The notes beneath the pieces are model-generated. The model saw only the letters and a list, made by a program, of their open reading frames with translations. It was not told the DNA's origin and did no database searches. Shown here piece after piece: positions 22,882 to 33,956 of a stretch of 64,000 nt of DNA. A program made the translations under genes and the position numbers. Within the stretch, counting starts at the first letter, position 1. Each line of letters begins with the position of its first letter. Source of the stretch: Vibrio spartinae (lineage in GTDB: Bacteria; Pseudomonadota; Gammaproteobacteria; Enterobacterales; Vibrionaceae); assembly GCF_024347135.1 (NCBI RefSeq), contig NZ_AP024907.1:1045001-1109000 (forward strand). The letters are read 5' to 3'.

Positions 22882-22911
22882 ATATACTGAAAATTACCGT
22901 ACTGACGGTAA
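22882..22911 (-). promoter_or_regulatory. Candidate miaB promoter with 7-bp palindrome
   Basis: On the minus strand TATACT sits about 55 bases before miaB. The palindrome TTACCGT-N4-ACGGTAA (22894-22911) covers the -35 area, as an operator would. The repressor is not identifiable from sequence. Confidence 0.4.
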
Positions 22912-23125
22912 GCGGCGTATTGTACTGTTTTCAAAACCTGCTGACCAGTGTTTAACACTGATCACAATATACAAGGAAAATGGCAACCAGAGGTTTGATG
23001 TTATTTATTGTTAAATCATTCGCAATATCTTTGTCTTACTGAGTGAATGAGACAAAATCAGTTCTCAAGATGACAGTGAGTCCGTACAATCACAGGGTCA
23101 AAATTAGTCATAAGTAGTCAGCATT

Positions 23126-24283
23126 ATGGAAACATATCAAGTTGCTGTTGTCGGGGGTGGCATGGTCGGTGCCGCTTTAGCTTTGGGGCTGGCACAGCAG
23201 GGTAAAAAAGTTGTTTTACTGGAAAGTCATCAGCCGCAGCCTTTTGATGCGACTCAGCCCATGGACGTTCGGGTGTCAGCTATCTCGATGGCCTCGGTCA
23301 AACTGCTTAAATCATTGGGGGTGTGGCAACACATTGAGTCGATGCGAGTGTGTCCCTACCGCCGTCTTGAAACATGGGAATCTGTGGAATGTAGGACCTG
23401 CTTTGATGCTCATGATATTGGGTTGGAGCAGTTGGGATATATGGTTGAGAACCGTGTTATCCAGCTTGGCATATGGCAAGCATTTCAGCAATATCCTAAC
23501 TTAACGGTGAAGTGCCCGAGCCGCTTGCAAAAAATTGAGTTCGGTGAGCAGGAGAATTGTTTACATCTGGATGAAGAGCCGATGATTCATGCTCAATGGG
23601 TCGTTGGTGCGGATGGTGCTCATTCTCAGGTGCGTGATTTCGCTCGTATCGGGGTAACCGCGTGGGATTATCGTCAACACTGTATGTTGATTCATGTGAA
23701 GACCGAGCAGCCACAACAGGACGTGACTTGGCAACGCTTTTATCCATCAGGTCCGCGTTCATTTTTACCATTAAGTGGTCATCAGGCTTCACTCGTCTGG
23801 TACGATACACCCCAAAAAATTCGCCAATTGAGTCAGTTACCTTCCACTCGACTGGCGCAGGAAATTCAAGCGCATTTTCCCTCAGAACTTGGTGAGATCG
23901 ATGTCGTCCAGCATGGCTCATTTGCTTTGACCCGGCGCCATGCCCATCAATATGTTGCCAAGCGCTGCGTTTTGATTGGTGATGCCGCGCATACGATTCA
24001 TCCGCTGGCAGGACAAGGTGTGAATCTCGGTTTGAAAGATGTGAAATGTTTGCTCAAGCAGCTTTCAGAATCGAGTACGCTCGACGAAAGTGCGTTTGTG
24101 CGTTACGAACAACGTAGAAGGCCGGATAATTTACTGATGCAAACAGGAATGGACGTATTTTATAAAACCTTCAGCAACAACCATACACCAGTAAAAATCG
24201 TTAGAAATGTTGCCTTAAAATTGGCAAATCATTCTGGGATGCTGAAAAAACAAGTGCTACGTTATGCAATTGGCCTGTCATGA
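23126..24283 (+). CDS. ubiF: FAD-dependent ubiquinone-biosynthesis hydroxylase (UbiF-type)
   Basis: A 385-residue UbiH/UbiF/VisC-family monooxygenase that hydroxylates a ubiquinone precursor ring. Visible motifs are the N-terminal dinucleotide fold VAVVGGGMVGAALALGL, the middle DG motif VVGADGAHSQVR and the GD motif RCVLIGDAAHTIHPLAGQG. The position downstream of and divergent from miaB matches ubiF in E. coli, which favours UbiF over UbiH or UbiI. The 297 bases upstream hold no gene that I can see, and no tRNA cluster such as E. coli has nearby. Confidence 0.88.
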   Translation: METYQVAVVGGGMVGAALALGLAQQGKKVVLLESHQPQPFDATQPMDVRVSAISMASVKLLKSLGVWQHIESMRVCPYRRLETWESVECRTCFDAHDIGLEQLGYMVENRVIQLGIWQAFQQYPNLTVKCPSRLQKIEFGEQENCLHLDEEPMIHAQWVVGADGAHSQVRDFARIGVTAWDYRQHCMLIHVKTEQPQQDVTWQRFYPSGPRSFLPLSGHQASLVWYDTPQKIRQLSQLPSTRLAQEIQAHFPSELGEIDVVQHGSFALTRRHAHQYVAKRCVLIGDAAHTIHPLAGQGVNLGLKDVKCLLKQLSESSTLDESAFVRYEQRRRPDNLLMQTGMDVFYKTFSNNHTPVKIVRNVALKLANHSGMLKKQVLRYAIGLS

Positions 24284-24298
24284 AGGGGTAATGAGATA

Positions 24299-24325
24299 TA
24301 AAAAACGCTGCCTTGGGCAGCGTTT
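24299..24325. terminator. Terminator between ubiF and crr
   Basis: AAACGCTGCC / GGCAGCGTTT, 10 bp with a 3-base loop. On the minus strand it is followed by a T run, so it ends the ptsH-ptsI-crr transcript; it also lies after ubiF. Confidence 0.88.
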
Positions 24326-24357
24326 AACGAATGAGTATTCTCATAATGAGGTTGAAT

Positions 24358-24867
24358 TTATTTAGTGACACGTAGTACAGGTGTTTCACCAACAACAACC
24401 GAACCAGAGAGCTTATTCAGTTCTTTGATTTCATCCATATTCGAGATCACAACAGGCGTTAGCGTTGATTTTGCTTTTTCTTCTAGAAGTGCAAGATCAA
24501 ATTCAATCACAGTGTCACCTGCTTTAACAGGTTGGCCTTCTTCTGCAATACGCTTGAAACCTTCGCCTTTCAGCTCAACAGTATCGATACCGAAGTGGAC
24601 GAACAACTCGACACCGTCTTCTGATTCAATAGAAAATGCATGATTTGTTTCGAAGATTTTACCAATTGTGCCGTTTACAGGAGCAACCATCTTGTCTCCA
24701 GATGGTTTGATAGCAATGCCATCTCCAACGATTTTTTCAGCAAAAACGACATCAGGCACATCTTCAATATTGACGATTTCACCAGATAACGGTGCAATAA
24801 TATCAATTGCGCCTGTGTCAGCACTGTCGTCAGATACTAACTTTTTAAGTTTGTCAAACAGCCCCAT
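24358..24867 (-). CDS. crr: PTS glucose-specific enzyme IIA
   Basis: Phosphocarrier that passes phosphate from HPr to glucose-type EIIB and controls adenylate cyclase and inducer exclusion. The 169-residue protein has phospho-acceptor His91 ([12 protein letters not shown]) and supporting His76 (ETNHAFSI), at E. coli numbering. A TAGGAG box precedes the ATG. It is third gene of ptsH-ptsI-crr, and a long stem (24917-24972) in the 103-base gap after ptsI may modulate its expression. Confidence 0.97.
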   Translation of the reverse strand: MGLFDKLKKLVSDDSADTGAIDIIAPLSGEIVNIEDVPDVVFAEKIVGDGIAIKPSGDKMVAPVNGTIGKIFETNHAFSIESEDGVELFVHFGIDTVELKGEGFKRIAEEGQPVKAGDTVIEFDLALLEEKAKSTLTPVVISNMDEIKELNKLSGSVVVGETPVLRVTK

Positions 24868-24916
24868 TGTGTCAGCTCCTAAAGTTTGAATTTATTCTTT
24901 CGGGTTATAGTATACT

Positions 24917-24972
24917 AATGATATGCAGTAGGCGACCACTTTTATGCACCCACTGCAAATGCTTATATCATT
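24917..24972 (-). repeat. Long stem-loop in ptsI-crr spacer
   Basis: Outer arms AATGATAT/ATATCATT and inner arms GCAGTAGG/CCCACTGC (one G-U pair) stack with a one-sided 8-base bulge. One outer arm overlaps the ptsI stop codon. No T run follows. Confidence 0.65.
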
Positions 24973-26695
24973 ATTGTGACTTTTCTGAGATAAACTTCTC
25001 TACACAAGCATCAATTTCTTCTGCGGTAGGGAAAGATAGTGCTTCTTCCGCCATCGCTTTGACTGCTTGAAAGTCTACTTCTCGAATCACTTTTTTCACT
25101 TTCGGGATAGAGATTCCGCTCATCGAGAATTCATCAAGTCCCATACCCAAAAGAAGTAGGGTTGCCCGCTCATCACCGGCAAGTTCACCACACATCCCGG
25201 TCCATTTACCTTCTGCGTGAGAAGCATCAATCACTTGCTTAATCACATTCAGCACTGCTGGAGAGAGTGGGTTATATAAGTGGGAAATCATTTCATTACC
25301 ACGGTCAACCGCCAGCGTATATTGGGTCAGGTCGTTTGTACCGATAGAGAAAAATGACACTTCTTTTGCCAGATGGTGAGCAATCGCTGCTGCTGCTGGT
25401 GTTTCTACCATGACACCGACTTCAATCGATTCATCGAAATCATGACCATCTTCACGCAGTTCAGCTTTGTATGTTTCAAGCGCATCTTTTAATTCACGAA
25501 TTTCTTCGACAGAAATAATCATCGGGAACATGATGCGTAGCTTACCATGAGCTGATGCGCGCAGGATCGCACGAAGCTGGTCACGCAAAATCTCGCGACG
25601 GTCCAGACTGATTCGAATTGCACGCCAGCCGAGGAATGGGTTCATCTCTTTTGGCAAGTCCATATATGGCAAATCTTTATCGCCGCCGATATCCATGGTA
25701 CGGATAATGACTGACTTGCCCTGCATCGCTTCTGCCACTTCTTTATAAGCTTCGTACTGTTCTTGCTCAGTCGGCAGAGATGTACGATCCATAAACAGGA
25801 ATTCAGTACGGTACAGACCGACACCTTCACCACCGTTACGCGTCACACCATCACAATCTTTCACCGTCCCGATGTTACCGCAGACTTCAACACGGTGTCC
25901 GTCAAGGGTTTCTGCAGGTAAATCTTTCAGTTTGGTCAGTTCTTCTTTTTCGGCAAAGAACGTCTCACGAACGCTTTTTGCTTCAGCGAGTTCATCTTCT
26001 GAAGGATTAATGATGATTTTATTGTTGATCGCGTCTAAAACGAGCGTGTCACCATTTTTTACATGGTTGGTAATATCATTGGTACCAACAACCGCAGGCA
26101 ACTCAAGAGAGCGGGCCATAATTGATGTATGGGATGTCCGGCCACCGATGTCTGTTGCAAAACCCAACACATAATCGAGGTTGATTTGTGCTGTTTCTGA
26201 AGGCGTCAGATCATAGGCAACAAGAATGACTTGCTCATTGATTGCACTCAGATTGACAATATGGATACCTAATGCATTTTTTACAAAGCGGTTACCGATA
26301 TCGCGAATGTCTGTCGCACGCTCTTTCAAGTATTCGTCATCTAATGATTCCAGAGCCGCAGCCTGCTCTTCGATGACAGTATGAATTGCGTTGTCAGCAT
26401 GGAGCTTATCGTCTTTGATGAGGGCTAAAATTTCGTCTTCCAGCTCTTCATCTTCCAGCAGCATGATGTGGCCTTCGAAAATAGCTTCTTTTTCTTCGCC
26501 AAATGTCTCAAGCGCTTTTTGTTTAATGAGTTCTAACTGCGTTTTTGATTTATCACGTGCGTCGTAGAACCGTTGTACCTCAGTTTCTATTTGCGCATCT
26601 GAGATAGTGTTGGTGTTAAGGACGATTTCGTCTTCTTGAAGTAGTAATGCTTTACCGATAGCAATACCAGGAGATGCTAGGATGCCTGAAATCAT
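24971..26695 (-). CDS. ptsI: PTS enzyme I (phosphoenolpyruvate-protein phosphotransferase)
   Basis: First enzyme of the PTS; takes phosphate from phosphoenolpyruvate and hands it to HPr. The start at 26695 ([12 protein letters not shown]) has an AAGG box at proper spacing; ATG 26701 is too close to it. The 574-residue protein has phospho-acceptor His189 ([13 protein letters not shown]), the PEP-binding [14 protein letters not shown] and the C-terminal [10 protein letters not shown] with its catalytic cysteine. It follows ptsH after a 139-base gap that contains two hairpins. Confidence 0.97.
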   Translation of the reverse strand: MISGILASPGIAIGKALLLQEDEIVLNTNTISDAQIETEVQRFYDARDKSKTQLELIKQKALETFGEEKEAIFEGHIMLLEDEELEDEILALIKDDKLHADNAIHTVIEEQAAALESLDDEYLKERATDIRDIGNRFVKNALGIHIVNLSAINEQVILVAYDLTPSETAQINLDYVLGFATDIGGRTSHTSIMARSLELPAVVGTNDITNHVKNGDTLVLDAINNKIIINPSEDELAEAKSVRETFFAEKEELTKLKDLPAETLDGHRVEVCGNIGTVKDCDGVTRNGGEGVGLYRTEFLFMDRTSLPTEQEQYEAYKEVAEAMQGKSVIIRTMDIGGDKDLPYMDLPKEMNPFLGWRAIRISLDRREILRDQLRAILRASAHGKLRIMFPMIISVEEIRELKDALETYKAELREDGHDFDESIEVGVMVETPAAAAIAHHLAKEVSFFSIGTNDLTQYTLAVDRGNEMISHLYNPLSPAVLNVIKQVIDASHAEGKWTGMCGELAGDERATLLLLGMGLDEFSMSGISIPKVKKVIREVDFQAVKAMAEEALSFPTAEEIDACVEKFISEKSQ

Positions 26696-26740
26696 AGCCA
26701 TACCTTAAACTGGTCAAATTTATTGAGAGATTACAAAACT

Positions 26741-26766
26741 AAATGCTAACGATATTGTTAGCATTT
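26741..26766 (-). repeat. Second hairpin in ptsH-ptsI spacer
   Basis: AAATGCTAAC / GTTAGCATTT, a perfect 10-bp inverted repeat with a 6-base loop, close upstream of the ptsI ribosome site. It could stabilise the ptsI-crr message or tune its translation. Confidence 0.65.
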
Positions 26767-26782
26767 GTCATATATCATGAAC

Positions 26783-26814
26783 AAAAGCCATTCTACAATG
26801 ATAGTAGAATGGCT
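26783..26814 (-). terminator. Attenuator-like terminator after ptsH
   Basis: On the minus strand AGCCATTCTAC / GTAGAATGGCT forms a perfect 11-bp stem with a 7-base loop followed by TTTTGTT. It lies between ptsH and ptsI, so probably ends part of the transcripts after ptsH. Confidence 0.7.
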
Positions 26815-26834
26815 TCAAAATTCAGTGCTTCGAA

Positions 26835-27092
26835 TTATTCAAGGTGATCCATCAAAGCAACTAGGTGATCAACCGCTTGTTTCGCTTGAGCGCCTTCGGC
26901 AGCGATGGTAACAACAGTACCTTTGACAAGGCCGAGTGTTTGTAGTTTGAATAGGCTTTTCGCACTGGCACTTTTTCCGTTTGAAGTGACGGTGATTTCA
27001 GCATCAAATGTTTTTGCTTCTTTCACGAACTGTGCAGCAGGACGAGTGTGAAGGCCGTTTTCAGCAGTGATTTCTACTTGCTTCTCGTACAT
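26835..27092 (-). CDS. ptsH: PTS phosphocarrier protein HPr
   Basis: Small phosphocarrier between enzyme I and the sugar-specific EIIA proteins. The 85-residue protein has phospho-acceptor His15 (NGLHTRPAA) and the Ser46 region ([13 protein letters not shown]). Length is exactly that of the enterobacterial protein. It is first gene of the PTS operon, and a palindrome similar to Mlc/NagC operators lies about 120 bases upstream (27210-27234). Confidence 0.98.
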   Translation of the reverse strand: MYEKQVEITAENGLHTRPAAQFVKEAKTFDAEITVTSNGKSASAKSLFKLQTLGLVKGTVVTIAAEGAQAKQAVDHLVALMDHLE

Positions 27093-27209
27093 TGTGTATA
27101 CCCCAATTTAATTTATTTTTTTCTTAGTTTAGAACCAAATGAAGCTTAGCTGTTGTCACCTTATTACGCTAGTTTGCGATATAGGTGATGATGCAGTGCT
27201 TCTTGTGTT

Positions 27210-27234
27210 CTTTATTTCGAACCTAAAAATAAAG
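27210..27234 (-). promoter_or_regulatory. Candidate Mlc/NagC-type operator upstream of ptsH
   Basis: Perfect 8-bp inverted repeat CTTTATTT / AAATAAAG with a 9-base spacer. Mlc and NagC sites in E. coli are AT-rich palindromes of TTATTT/AAATAA type. The location, between the cysK terminator and ptsH, fits control of the pts operon. Binding is inferred only. Confidence 0.45.
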
Positions 27235-27270
27235 CAAGTCTGATATTACCAAAGGTTGGGCAAGGATCAA

Positions 27271-27298
27271 CAAAAAAGCCCCAATTAGGGGCTTTTTT
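27271..27298 (-). terminator. Intrinsic terminator after cysK
   Basis: AAAAAAGCCCC / GGGGCTTTTTT, a perfect 11-bp inverted repeat with a 5-base loop and T run on the minus strand. Confidence 0.92.
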
Positions 27299-27324
27299 CA
27301 TAGAAAATTTGATTTCAACACATA

Positions 27325-28293
27325 TTATTGTTGGTTCTCTTTCTCGGTAAATATCCCTGCAAATAGTGCGGTACTGAGGTAACGTTCACCGGAGCTCGGC
27401 AGAACCACGACGATTGTTTTACCTTTAAATTCAGGGAGTTCAGCCAGACGGTTTGCGGCTACAACAGCTGCACCAGAAGATATTCCAGCGAGAATGCCTT
27501 CCTCTTCCATCAGGCGACGCGCCATGTCAATTGCATCTTCAGAAGTGACGCGTTCAACACGGTCAATGAGCGATAAATCGAGGTTGCCCGGGATAAAACC
27601 TGCACCGATGCCCTGAATTTTATGCGGAGCCGGTTTGATTTCTTCGCCAGCTAAAGCCTGAGTGATGACTGGTGACTCTTCAGGTTCAACTGCAACAGAA
27701 ATAATCGCTTTACCTTTCTCATCTTTAAGGTAGCGGCTGGTTCCTGTCAGTGTGCCACCGGTACCGACACCTGCGACGAATACGTCAACTTCACCTTCAG
27801 TTGCGTCCCAAATTTCAGGTCCTGTCGTTTTTTCATGAATTTCCGGGTTAGCCGGGTTATCAAATTGTTGAAGTAGCAAATATTTGTCCGGGTTACTGGC
27901 AACAATCTCTTCTGCTTTATTGATTGCACCTTTCATCCCTTTTGCCGCTTCTGTCAACTCGAGGTTAGCCCCCAGCGCTTTGAGCAGTTTACGACGCTCT
28001 AAACTCATTGACTCCGGCATCGTCAGGGTCAGTTTGTAGCCACGGGCCGCAGCAACAAACGCGAGTGCAATACCGGTATTACCGCTGGTTGGTTCAACAA
28101 GTTCAACACCCGGTTTGAGTTTGCCGGATTTTTCAGCTTCCCAGATCATGTTGGCACCAATACGACACTTCACACTGAAACTTGGGTTACGGGATTCTAT
28201 CTTAGCGAGTACGTTACCCTGACTAACTTTGTTCAGACGGACGATAGGGGTGTTACCGATGGTCAGGGAGTTGTCTTCAAAAATCTTACTCAT
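27325..28293 (-). CDS. cysK: Cysteine synthase A
   Basis: PLP enzyme that makes cysteine from O-acetylserine and sulfide. The 322-residue protein has the PLP lysine K42 ([11 protein letters not shown]), the substrate loop [11 protein letters not shown] and the phosphate-binding GTGGTLTG. It lies downstream of cysZ on the same strand, separated by 258 bases with an independent-looking control region, and is followed by its own terminator. Its neighbour cysZ supplies sulfate, so the two belong to one pathway. Confidence 0.97.
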   Translation of the reverse strand: MSKIFEDNSLTIGNTPIVRLNKVSQGNVLAKIESRNPSFSVKCRIGANMIWEAEKSGKLKPGVELVEPTSGNTGIALAFVAAARGYKLTLTMPESMSLERRKLLKALGANLELTEAAKGMKGAINKAEEIVASNPDKYLLLQQFDNPANPEIHEKTTGPEIWDATEGEVDVFVAGVGTGGTLTGTSRYLKDEKGKAIISVAVEPEESPVITQALAGEEIKPAPHKIQGIGAGFIPGNLDLSLIDRVERVTSEDAIDMARRLMEEEGILAGISSGAAVVAANRLAELPEFKGKTIVVVLPSSGERYLSTALFAGIFTEKENQQ

Positions 28294-28455
28294 TGTTATA
28301 TTCCTTTATTGCACATCTTCGTGTTGTTTTATTGAGCGAAAACACGTTTTTTGTGGGGACCCGTAGAGCATAGGATGTCCGCTAATATGATGAAAGGATT
28401 AAAAAGTTATATCTTATAGGGGTTATTGAACTTACGGTTCAAGCCATACCGCTCC

Positions 28456-28486
28456 GTTTGATGGTGTGGCTGGATGGTGTGGCTGA
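28456..28486. repeat. Short tandem duplication in cysK upstream region
   Basis: A GGATGGTGTGGCT-type 13-base unit occurs twice head to tail in the cysZ-cysK spacer. No function is apparent. Confidence 0.55.
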
Positions 28487-28551
28487 AAGTTCAATGTACC
28501 GTTCTGTTTTTTCTTGTACTCATCATCAATTTTTGCGGACTCCCATTGGCC

Positions 28552-29304
28552 TTAATTCTGTGCTTTAAGTGTTTCGGCTTTAAACTCATTGACCCACATG
28601 GCCGTCGCGCCACAGACGGCAGCCGGCATCACAATTAAGTTGATGATTGGGATGGTTGTAAATAGCGTGACCAGCATACCGAAGCCATAAGCACGTCCTT
28701 GTTTGCCTTTCAGTTGCATACGCATGGTATCAAAGTTGACTTTGTGATTATCAAAAGGATAGTCACAATATTGGATTGCGAGCATCCAAGCCGTGAAAAT
28801 GAACCAGACCAATGGGCCAATGGTTTGTCCGATTCCGGGGATCAGCAGCAAAATAAATAAGCCAATCATCTTCGGAATAGTGTAGCGTAGTTTGCGCCAT
28901 TCCCGGGCAAAGACGCGGGGGATATCTTTGAAAAAACTCCAGAGGCCTTCATTGTCGATAGCATGACCATCGAGCAGTTTTTCAACTTTCTCAGCCAACA
29001 AGCCATTGAAGGGAGACGCAATAATGTTGGCAATTGCACTGAAGAAATACATCGTTACAAAAAGTATTGACAGGACAGCCAGTGGCCAAATGATGTAGTT
29101 CAGCCATGACAGAAAGTCAGGCACATAAGACATTATGTTATCGAGCCAGTTGCTCATTTGCGTAAATACATAATAGAGTGCGCCCCCGAGCAGCAGCACA
29201 TTGGCCAGCAGAGGAAGTATCACAAATCTTCTGATCCCGGGGGTGACCGCCAGTTTGATACCGAAGAAGAAATAGCCGAATCCTGAACGTTTTTTTAACG
29301 TCAT
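28552..29304 (-). CDS. cysZ: Sulfate transporter CysZ
   Basis: Inner-membrane protein that imports sulfate for cysteine synthesis. The 250-residue protein has four clear hydrophobic segments (about 26-48, 68-95, 146-175, 211-236) and the family motifs GFGYFFFGIKLA at the N-terminus and ASPFNGLLAEKVE. It is divergent from zipA and upstream of cysK, the same cysK-cysZ-zipA-ligA order as in E. coli. Confidence 0.95.
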   Translation of the reverse strand: MTLKKRSGFGYFFFGIKLAVTPGIRRFVILPLLANVLLLGGALYYVFTQMSNWLDNIMSYVPDFLSWLNYIIWPLAVLSILFVTMYFFSAIANIIASPFNGLLAEKVEKLLDGHAIDNEGLWSFFKDIPRVFAREWRKLRYTIPKMIGLFILLLIPGIGQTIGPLVWFIFTAWMLAIQYCDYPFDNHKVNFDTMRMQLKGKQGRAYGFGMLVTLFTTIPIINLIVMPAAVCGATAMWVNEFKAETLKAQN

Positions 29305-29536
29305 TCTGTTTCCCTGTGTTGTTGTTGAAAAGAAAGTGAGGCGTTTGCATGTATTCTAACTGACCCAATATAGAATGAAAGTCAGAAAAATCCCGCAGTT
29401 CTAACATTAATTTGTTCAAATGTAGGGGTGACTTTTGCTAAAGTGTGTGGATCAGTGGAGAGAATCTCTGAGCATGACATGCTTACTTAAGCGATTCTGT
29501 TCAGAAGCAAGTTATCGGGAAGACTGAGAGTTAAAG

Positions 29537-30427
29537 ATGCAAGAATTGCGATTCGTACTCATCATCGTTGGCGCACTCGCCATCGCCGCATTACTTTTTC
29601 ATGGACTGTGGACCAGCCGGAAAGAGAGTAAATCGAAATTTGGAGATAAGCCATTAGGCAGAATAGAGGAAGCAGCATCATCGATAAAAAATACCCGAGC
29701 TTTTCCGCAGAAGAGTGAGCATAAAAAATCCCGGAAGGAGCCGGACTTTTCACTGGACGATAACACGACTGACTCATTCATGGATGACGACACGCAGTAT
29801 GATAAAGTCGATCCGCTATTTTCTGGATATATGCCTGAAGAAGAGAATCGGTCATATGATTTGGAACATCAGACTATCGCTGATATTGAAGCTGAGAATG
29901 AAGCGGACATGAGTGTCGAATTGAATATTCGCCAACCGGTTGGACAAGGCGAAGATATTCCCCAAGCCGAACCAGAACAACAGACTGACAGTGGTAGGAA
30001 TGAGCCGGATTATCAGGTCATTGTACTCAATGTACATTGTGCCGGCGGCGAGTCTTTTGTTGGCACCAAACTGTTTGACAGCTTGCAACAAAACGGTTTG
30101 CTCTATGGCGAGATGGATATTTACCATCGACACGCTGATTTATCAGGAACGGGCAAAGTGTTGTTTAGTGTTGCCAATATCATGCAACCCGGTACGTTGA
30201 AACATGATGACCCGGACGCATTCACCACCAAAGGCATTTCATTTTTTATGACACTGCCTTGTTACGGTGATCCGGAACAGAATTTTAAGTTAATGTTGAA
30301 AACAGCGCAGCAAATTGCGGATGATTTAGGGGGCAACGTCCTTGATGATCAACGCTTGTTGATGACCCCGGATAAACTTGCTGATTATCGGCGTCAAATT
30401 CAGGCCTTTAAAGCCCAAGCTGTTTAA
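29537..30427 (+). CDS. zipA: Cell division protein ZipA
   Basis: Bitopic inner-membrane protein that tethers FtsZ to the membrane and supports divisome maturation. The 296-residue protein has an N-terminal TM (about 5-24), a basic patch, an acidic and glutamine-rich linker, and a C-terminal FtsZ-binding domain from about 155 ([11 protein letters not shown] to the end). GAGAGTTAAAG upstream supplies a moderate ribosome site. It is followed by two hairpins, the second a terminator, before ligA. Confidence 0.95.
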   Translation: MQELRFVLIIVGALAIAALLFHGLWTSRKESKSKFGDKPLGRIEEAASSIKNTRAFPQKSEHKKSRKEPDFSLDDNTTDSFMDDDTQYDKVDPLFSGYMPEEENRSYDLEHQTIADIEAENEADMSVELNIRQPVGQGEDIPQAEPEQQTDSGRNEPDYQVIVLNVHCAGGESFVGTKLFDSLQQNGLLYGEMDIYHRHADLSGTGKVLFSVANIMQPGTLKHDDPDAFTTKGISFFMTLPCYGDPEQNFKLMLKTAQQIADDLGGNVLDDQRLLMTPDKLADYRRQIQAFKAQAV

Positions 30428-30436
30428 TTGTATAGA

Positions 30437-30475
30437 GATACCCAAACAACAACTTGGCTCAGTTGTTTAGGTATC
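30437..30475 (+). repeat. Hairpin after zipA
   Basis: GATACC and AAACAAC pair with GTTGTTT and GGTATC over 13 bp with one mismatch and an 11-base loop, just after the zipA stop and before the terminator at 30484. Confidence 0.6.
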
Positions 30476-30483
30476 TGGTGAGG

Positions 30484-30507
30484 AGGCTCCGGCATGGAGC
30501 CTTTTTT
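30484..30507 (+). terminator. Intrinsic terminator between zipA and ligA
   Basis: AGGCTCC / GGAGCCT with a 5-base loop followed by six T. ligA starts only 22 bases later, so it either relies on read-through or on a promoter within this region. Confidence 0.8.
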
Positions 30508-30525
30508 CATGAATCCGAGAAGTAA

Positions 30526-32547
<2,022 letters not shown>

Positions 32548-32583
32548 TCACGCCAATACACATATTGTTTCTTGGATGTGACT

Positions 32584-32630
32584 TGTTTATTGAATACGAC
32601 TGTTTATTGAATACGACTGTTTATTGAATG
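32584..32630. repeat. 17-bp tandem repeat, 2.8 copies, before cueR
   Basis: Unit TGTTTATTGAATACGAC at 32584-32600 and 32601-32617, plus 13 bases of a third copy to 32630, which diverges at its last base. It ends 11 bases before the cueR ribosome site, so it sits in the promoter or leader of cueR. Confidence 0.85.
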
Positions 32631-32651
32631 TTACGGCATCGGGAGGTCTCG

Positions 32652-33059
32652 GTGAATATCAGTGAAGTGTCAAAGCTGACTGGCTTGACTGCCAAATCAA
32701 TCCGACTTTATGAAGAAAAAGGTATATTGTCACCGCCGCTACGTGGGGAGAACGGCTATCGGGTTTATCAGCAGTCACACATTGATGATTTACTGTTGAT
32801 CGCCCGGGCAAAACGGGTTGGCTTTAATCTTGAAGAATGTAAGTTACTGGTTCATTTGGCAAATGATCCAAGTCGTAAAAGTTGTGCAGTGAAAGCTGAA
32901 GCTCGAAAGAAACTGACACAAGTCACCCGCAAGCTGAATGAGTTACAGCTCATTCAGTCTCAGTTGGAACAATGGATTGCTGAATGTCCCGGTGATGATA
33001 ACAGCGACTGCCCCATTATTGATGATTTAAAGGGGCAGTCCTCTCATCAGCAACCCTGA
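32652..33059 (+). CDS. cueR: Copper-responsive MerR-family regulator CueR
   Basis: Cu(I)-sensing activator of copper efflux genes. The start is GTG 32652, five bases after a perfect GGGAGG box, giving 135 residues, the same as E. coli CueR; the ATG at 32628 has no such support. The N-terminal winged helix (NISEVSKLTGLTAKSIRLYE) is followed by the dimer coiled coil and the metal loop with Cys112 and Cys120 (CPGDDNSDC), identical in spacing to CueR. No copA or cueO is adjacent, so its targets lie elsewhere. Confidence 0.9.
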   Translation: MNISEVSKLTGLTAKSIRLYEEKGILSPPLRGENGYRVYQQSHIDDLLLIARAKRVGFNLEECKLLVHLANDPSRKSCAVKAEARKKLTQVTRKLNELQLIQSQLEQWIAECPGDDNSDCPIIDDLKGQSSHQQP

Positions 33060-33101
33060 GCGTCATCATTGAGAGTTCACTCACCGGTCAGCTGTGTGAA
33101 A

Positions 33102-33956
33102 TCAGTAGAGCATCGAATAGAGTTTGCGACGATACTGACTTGCCAATGGATTTCCTTGTCCCAATGCACTCAGAATATCCATAAACATTTTTTTCATCTC
33201 CCCATCATACGCATTGAGATCTGTGCTCAAAAATGACCAGAGAAGTGTCAGGGCTTCTTCGTCTCGCTTAACCTGATGGTATTGTGCGGCTAATTCGCAG
33301 GCGAGTTTCATATCTTGTGGAGAACGCTGCAATGCATCTTCTAGCGCAACAATTTCCGGACTATTGGCGGCTTGATGGTGTAATTCCAATTGAGCGAGCA
33401 AGCGCTTGTACTCATTATCCTGAAATTCTAAAGGAATATGTTGTAAGAGCGTTTCTGCCGCTTCAAACTGCTGGGTTTCCAATAGGCAATTGGCTAAGGC
33501 AAGTTTTACTTCACCTTTATTTTTCAGTGTTTCAGGAAGTGCTTGTAATAAAGTCAGCGCCTGAACATATTCTTGCTGTTCTATCATCGCCAGCGCTTGT
33601 TGCAAATTCATTTCGTCTTGGCTGGGAAGATGTTTCTCAAGCATTGCGGTAACTGACTCAATGCTTTGCGGACCACCCAATCCATCCACTGGACGCCCTT
33701 GAGAGAAGAGAGCCAGTGTCGGGATTGACTGGATGCCAAACTGTGCCGCGATGGCTTGTTCTTCCTGGCAATTCAGTAAAGCGAGTGTAAAAGCCCCCTG
33801 ATATTTTTGTGCTAATCCTTGCAAAGGCTGGATCAGCGCTGCACTGGATTCGTCCATCGGTGCCCAAAAATAAAATAGGATCGGCGCAGAAAAAGAGCCC
33901 TCTAGTAGTTCTCTGATATTTTCTTGGGTGACATCAACGTGAAGTGGTGTATGCAT
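33102..33956 (-). CDS. cnoX: Thioredoxin-fold/TPR co-chaperone CnoX (YbbN)
   Basis: A 284-residue cytoplasmic holdase that protects proteins from oxidative unfolding and passes them to GroEL. It has an N-terminal thioredoxin fold whose CxxC is lost (WAPMDESS) but keeps Cys63 (LLNCQEEQ), the position used for mixed disulfides in E. coli CnoX. The cis-Pro loop IQSIPTLALF is present, and four TPR-like helical pairs follow (about 115-284). It is convergent with cueR; the two genes are also close in E. coli. Confidence 0.9.
   Translation of the reverse strand: MHTPLHVDVTQENIRELLEGSFSAPILFYFWAPMDESSAALIQPLQGLAQKYQGAFTLALLNCQEEQAIAAQFGIQSIPTLALFSQGRPVDGLGGPQSIESVTAMLEKHLPSQDEMNLQQALAMIEQQEYVQALTLLQALPETLKNKGEVKLALANCLLETQQFEAAETLLQHIPLEFQDNEYKRLLAQLELHHQAANSPEIVALEDALQRSPQDMKLACELAAQYHQVKRDEEALTLLWSFLSTDLNAYDGEMKKMFMDILSALGQGNPLASQYRRKLYSMLY

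Noticed and set aside
22829..23125. Looked for a tRNA cluster next to ubiF, as in E. coli
   Set aside because: No cloverleaf, TTCGA-type T-loop or CCA-end pattern is visible in this 297-base gap.
32584..32630. Tandem repeat before cueR considered as a CRISPR remnant or attachment site
   Set aside because: Units abut with no spacers, there is no cas gene, integrase or tRNA nearby, and flanking genes are ordinary core genes.
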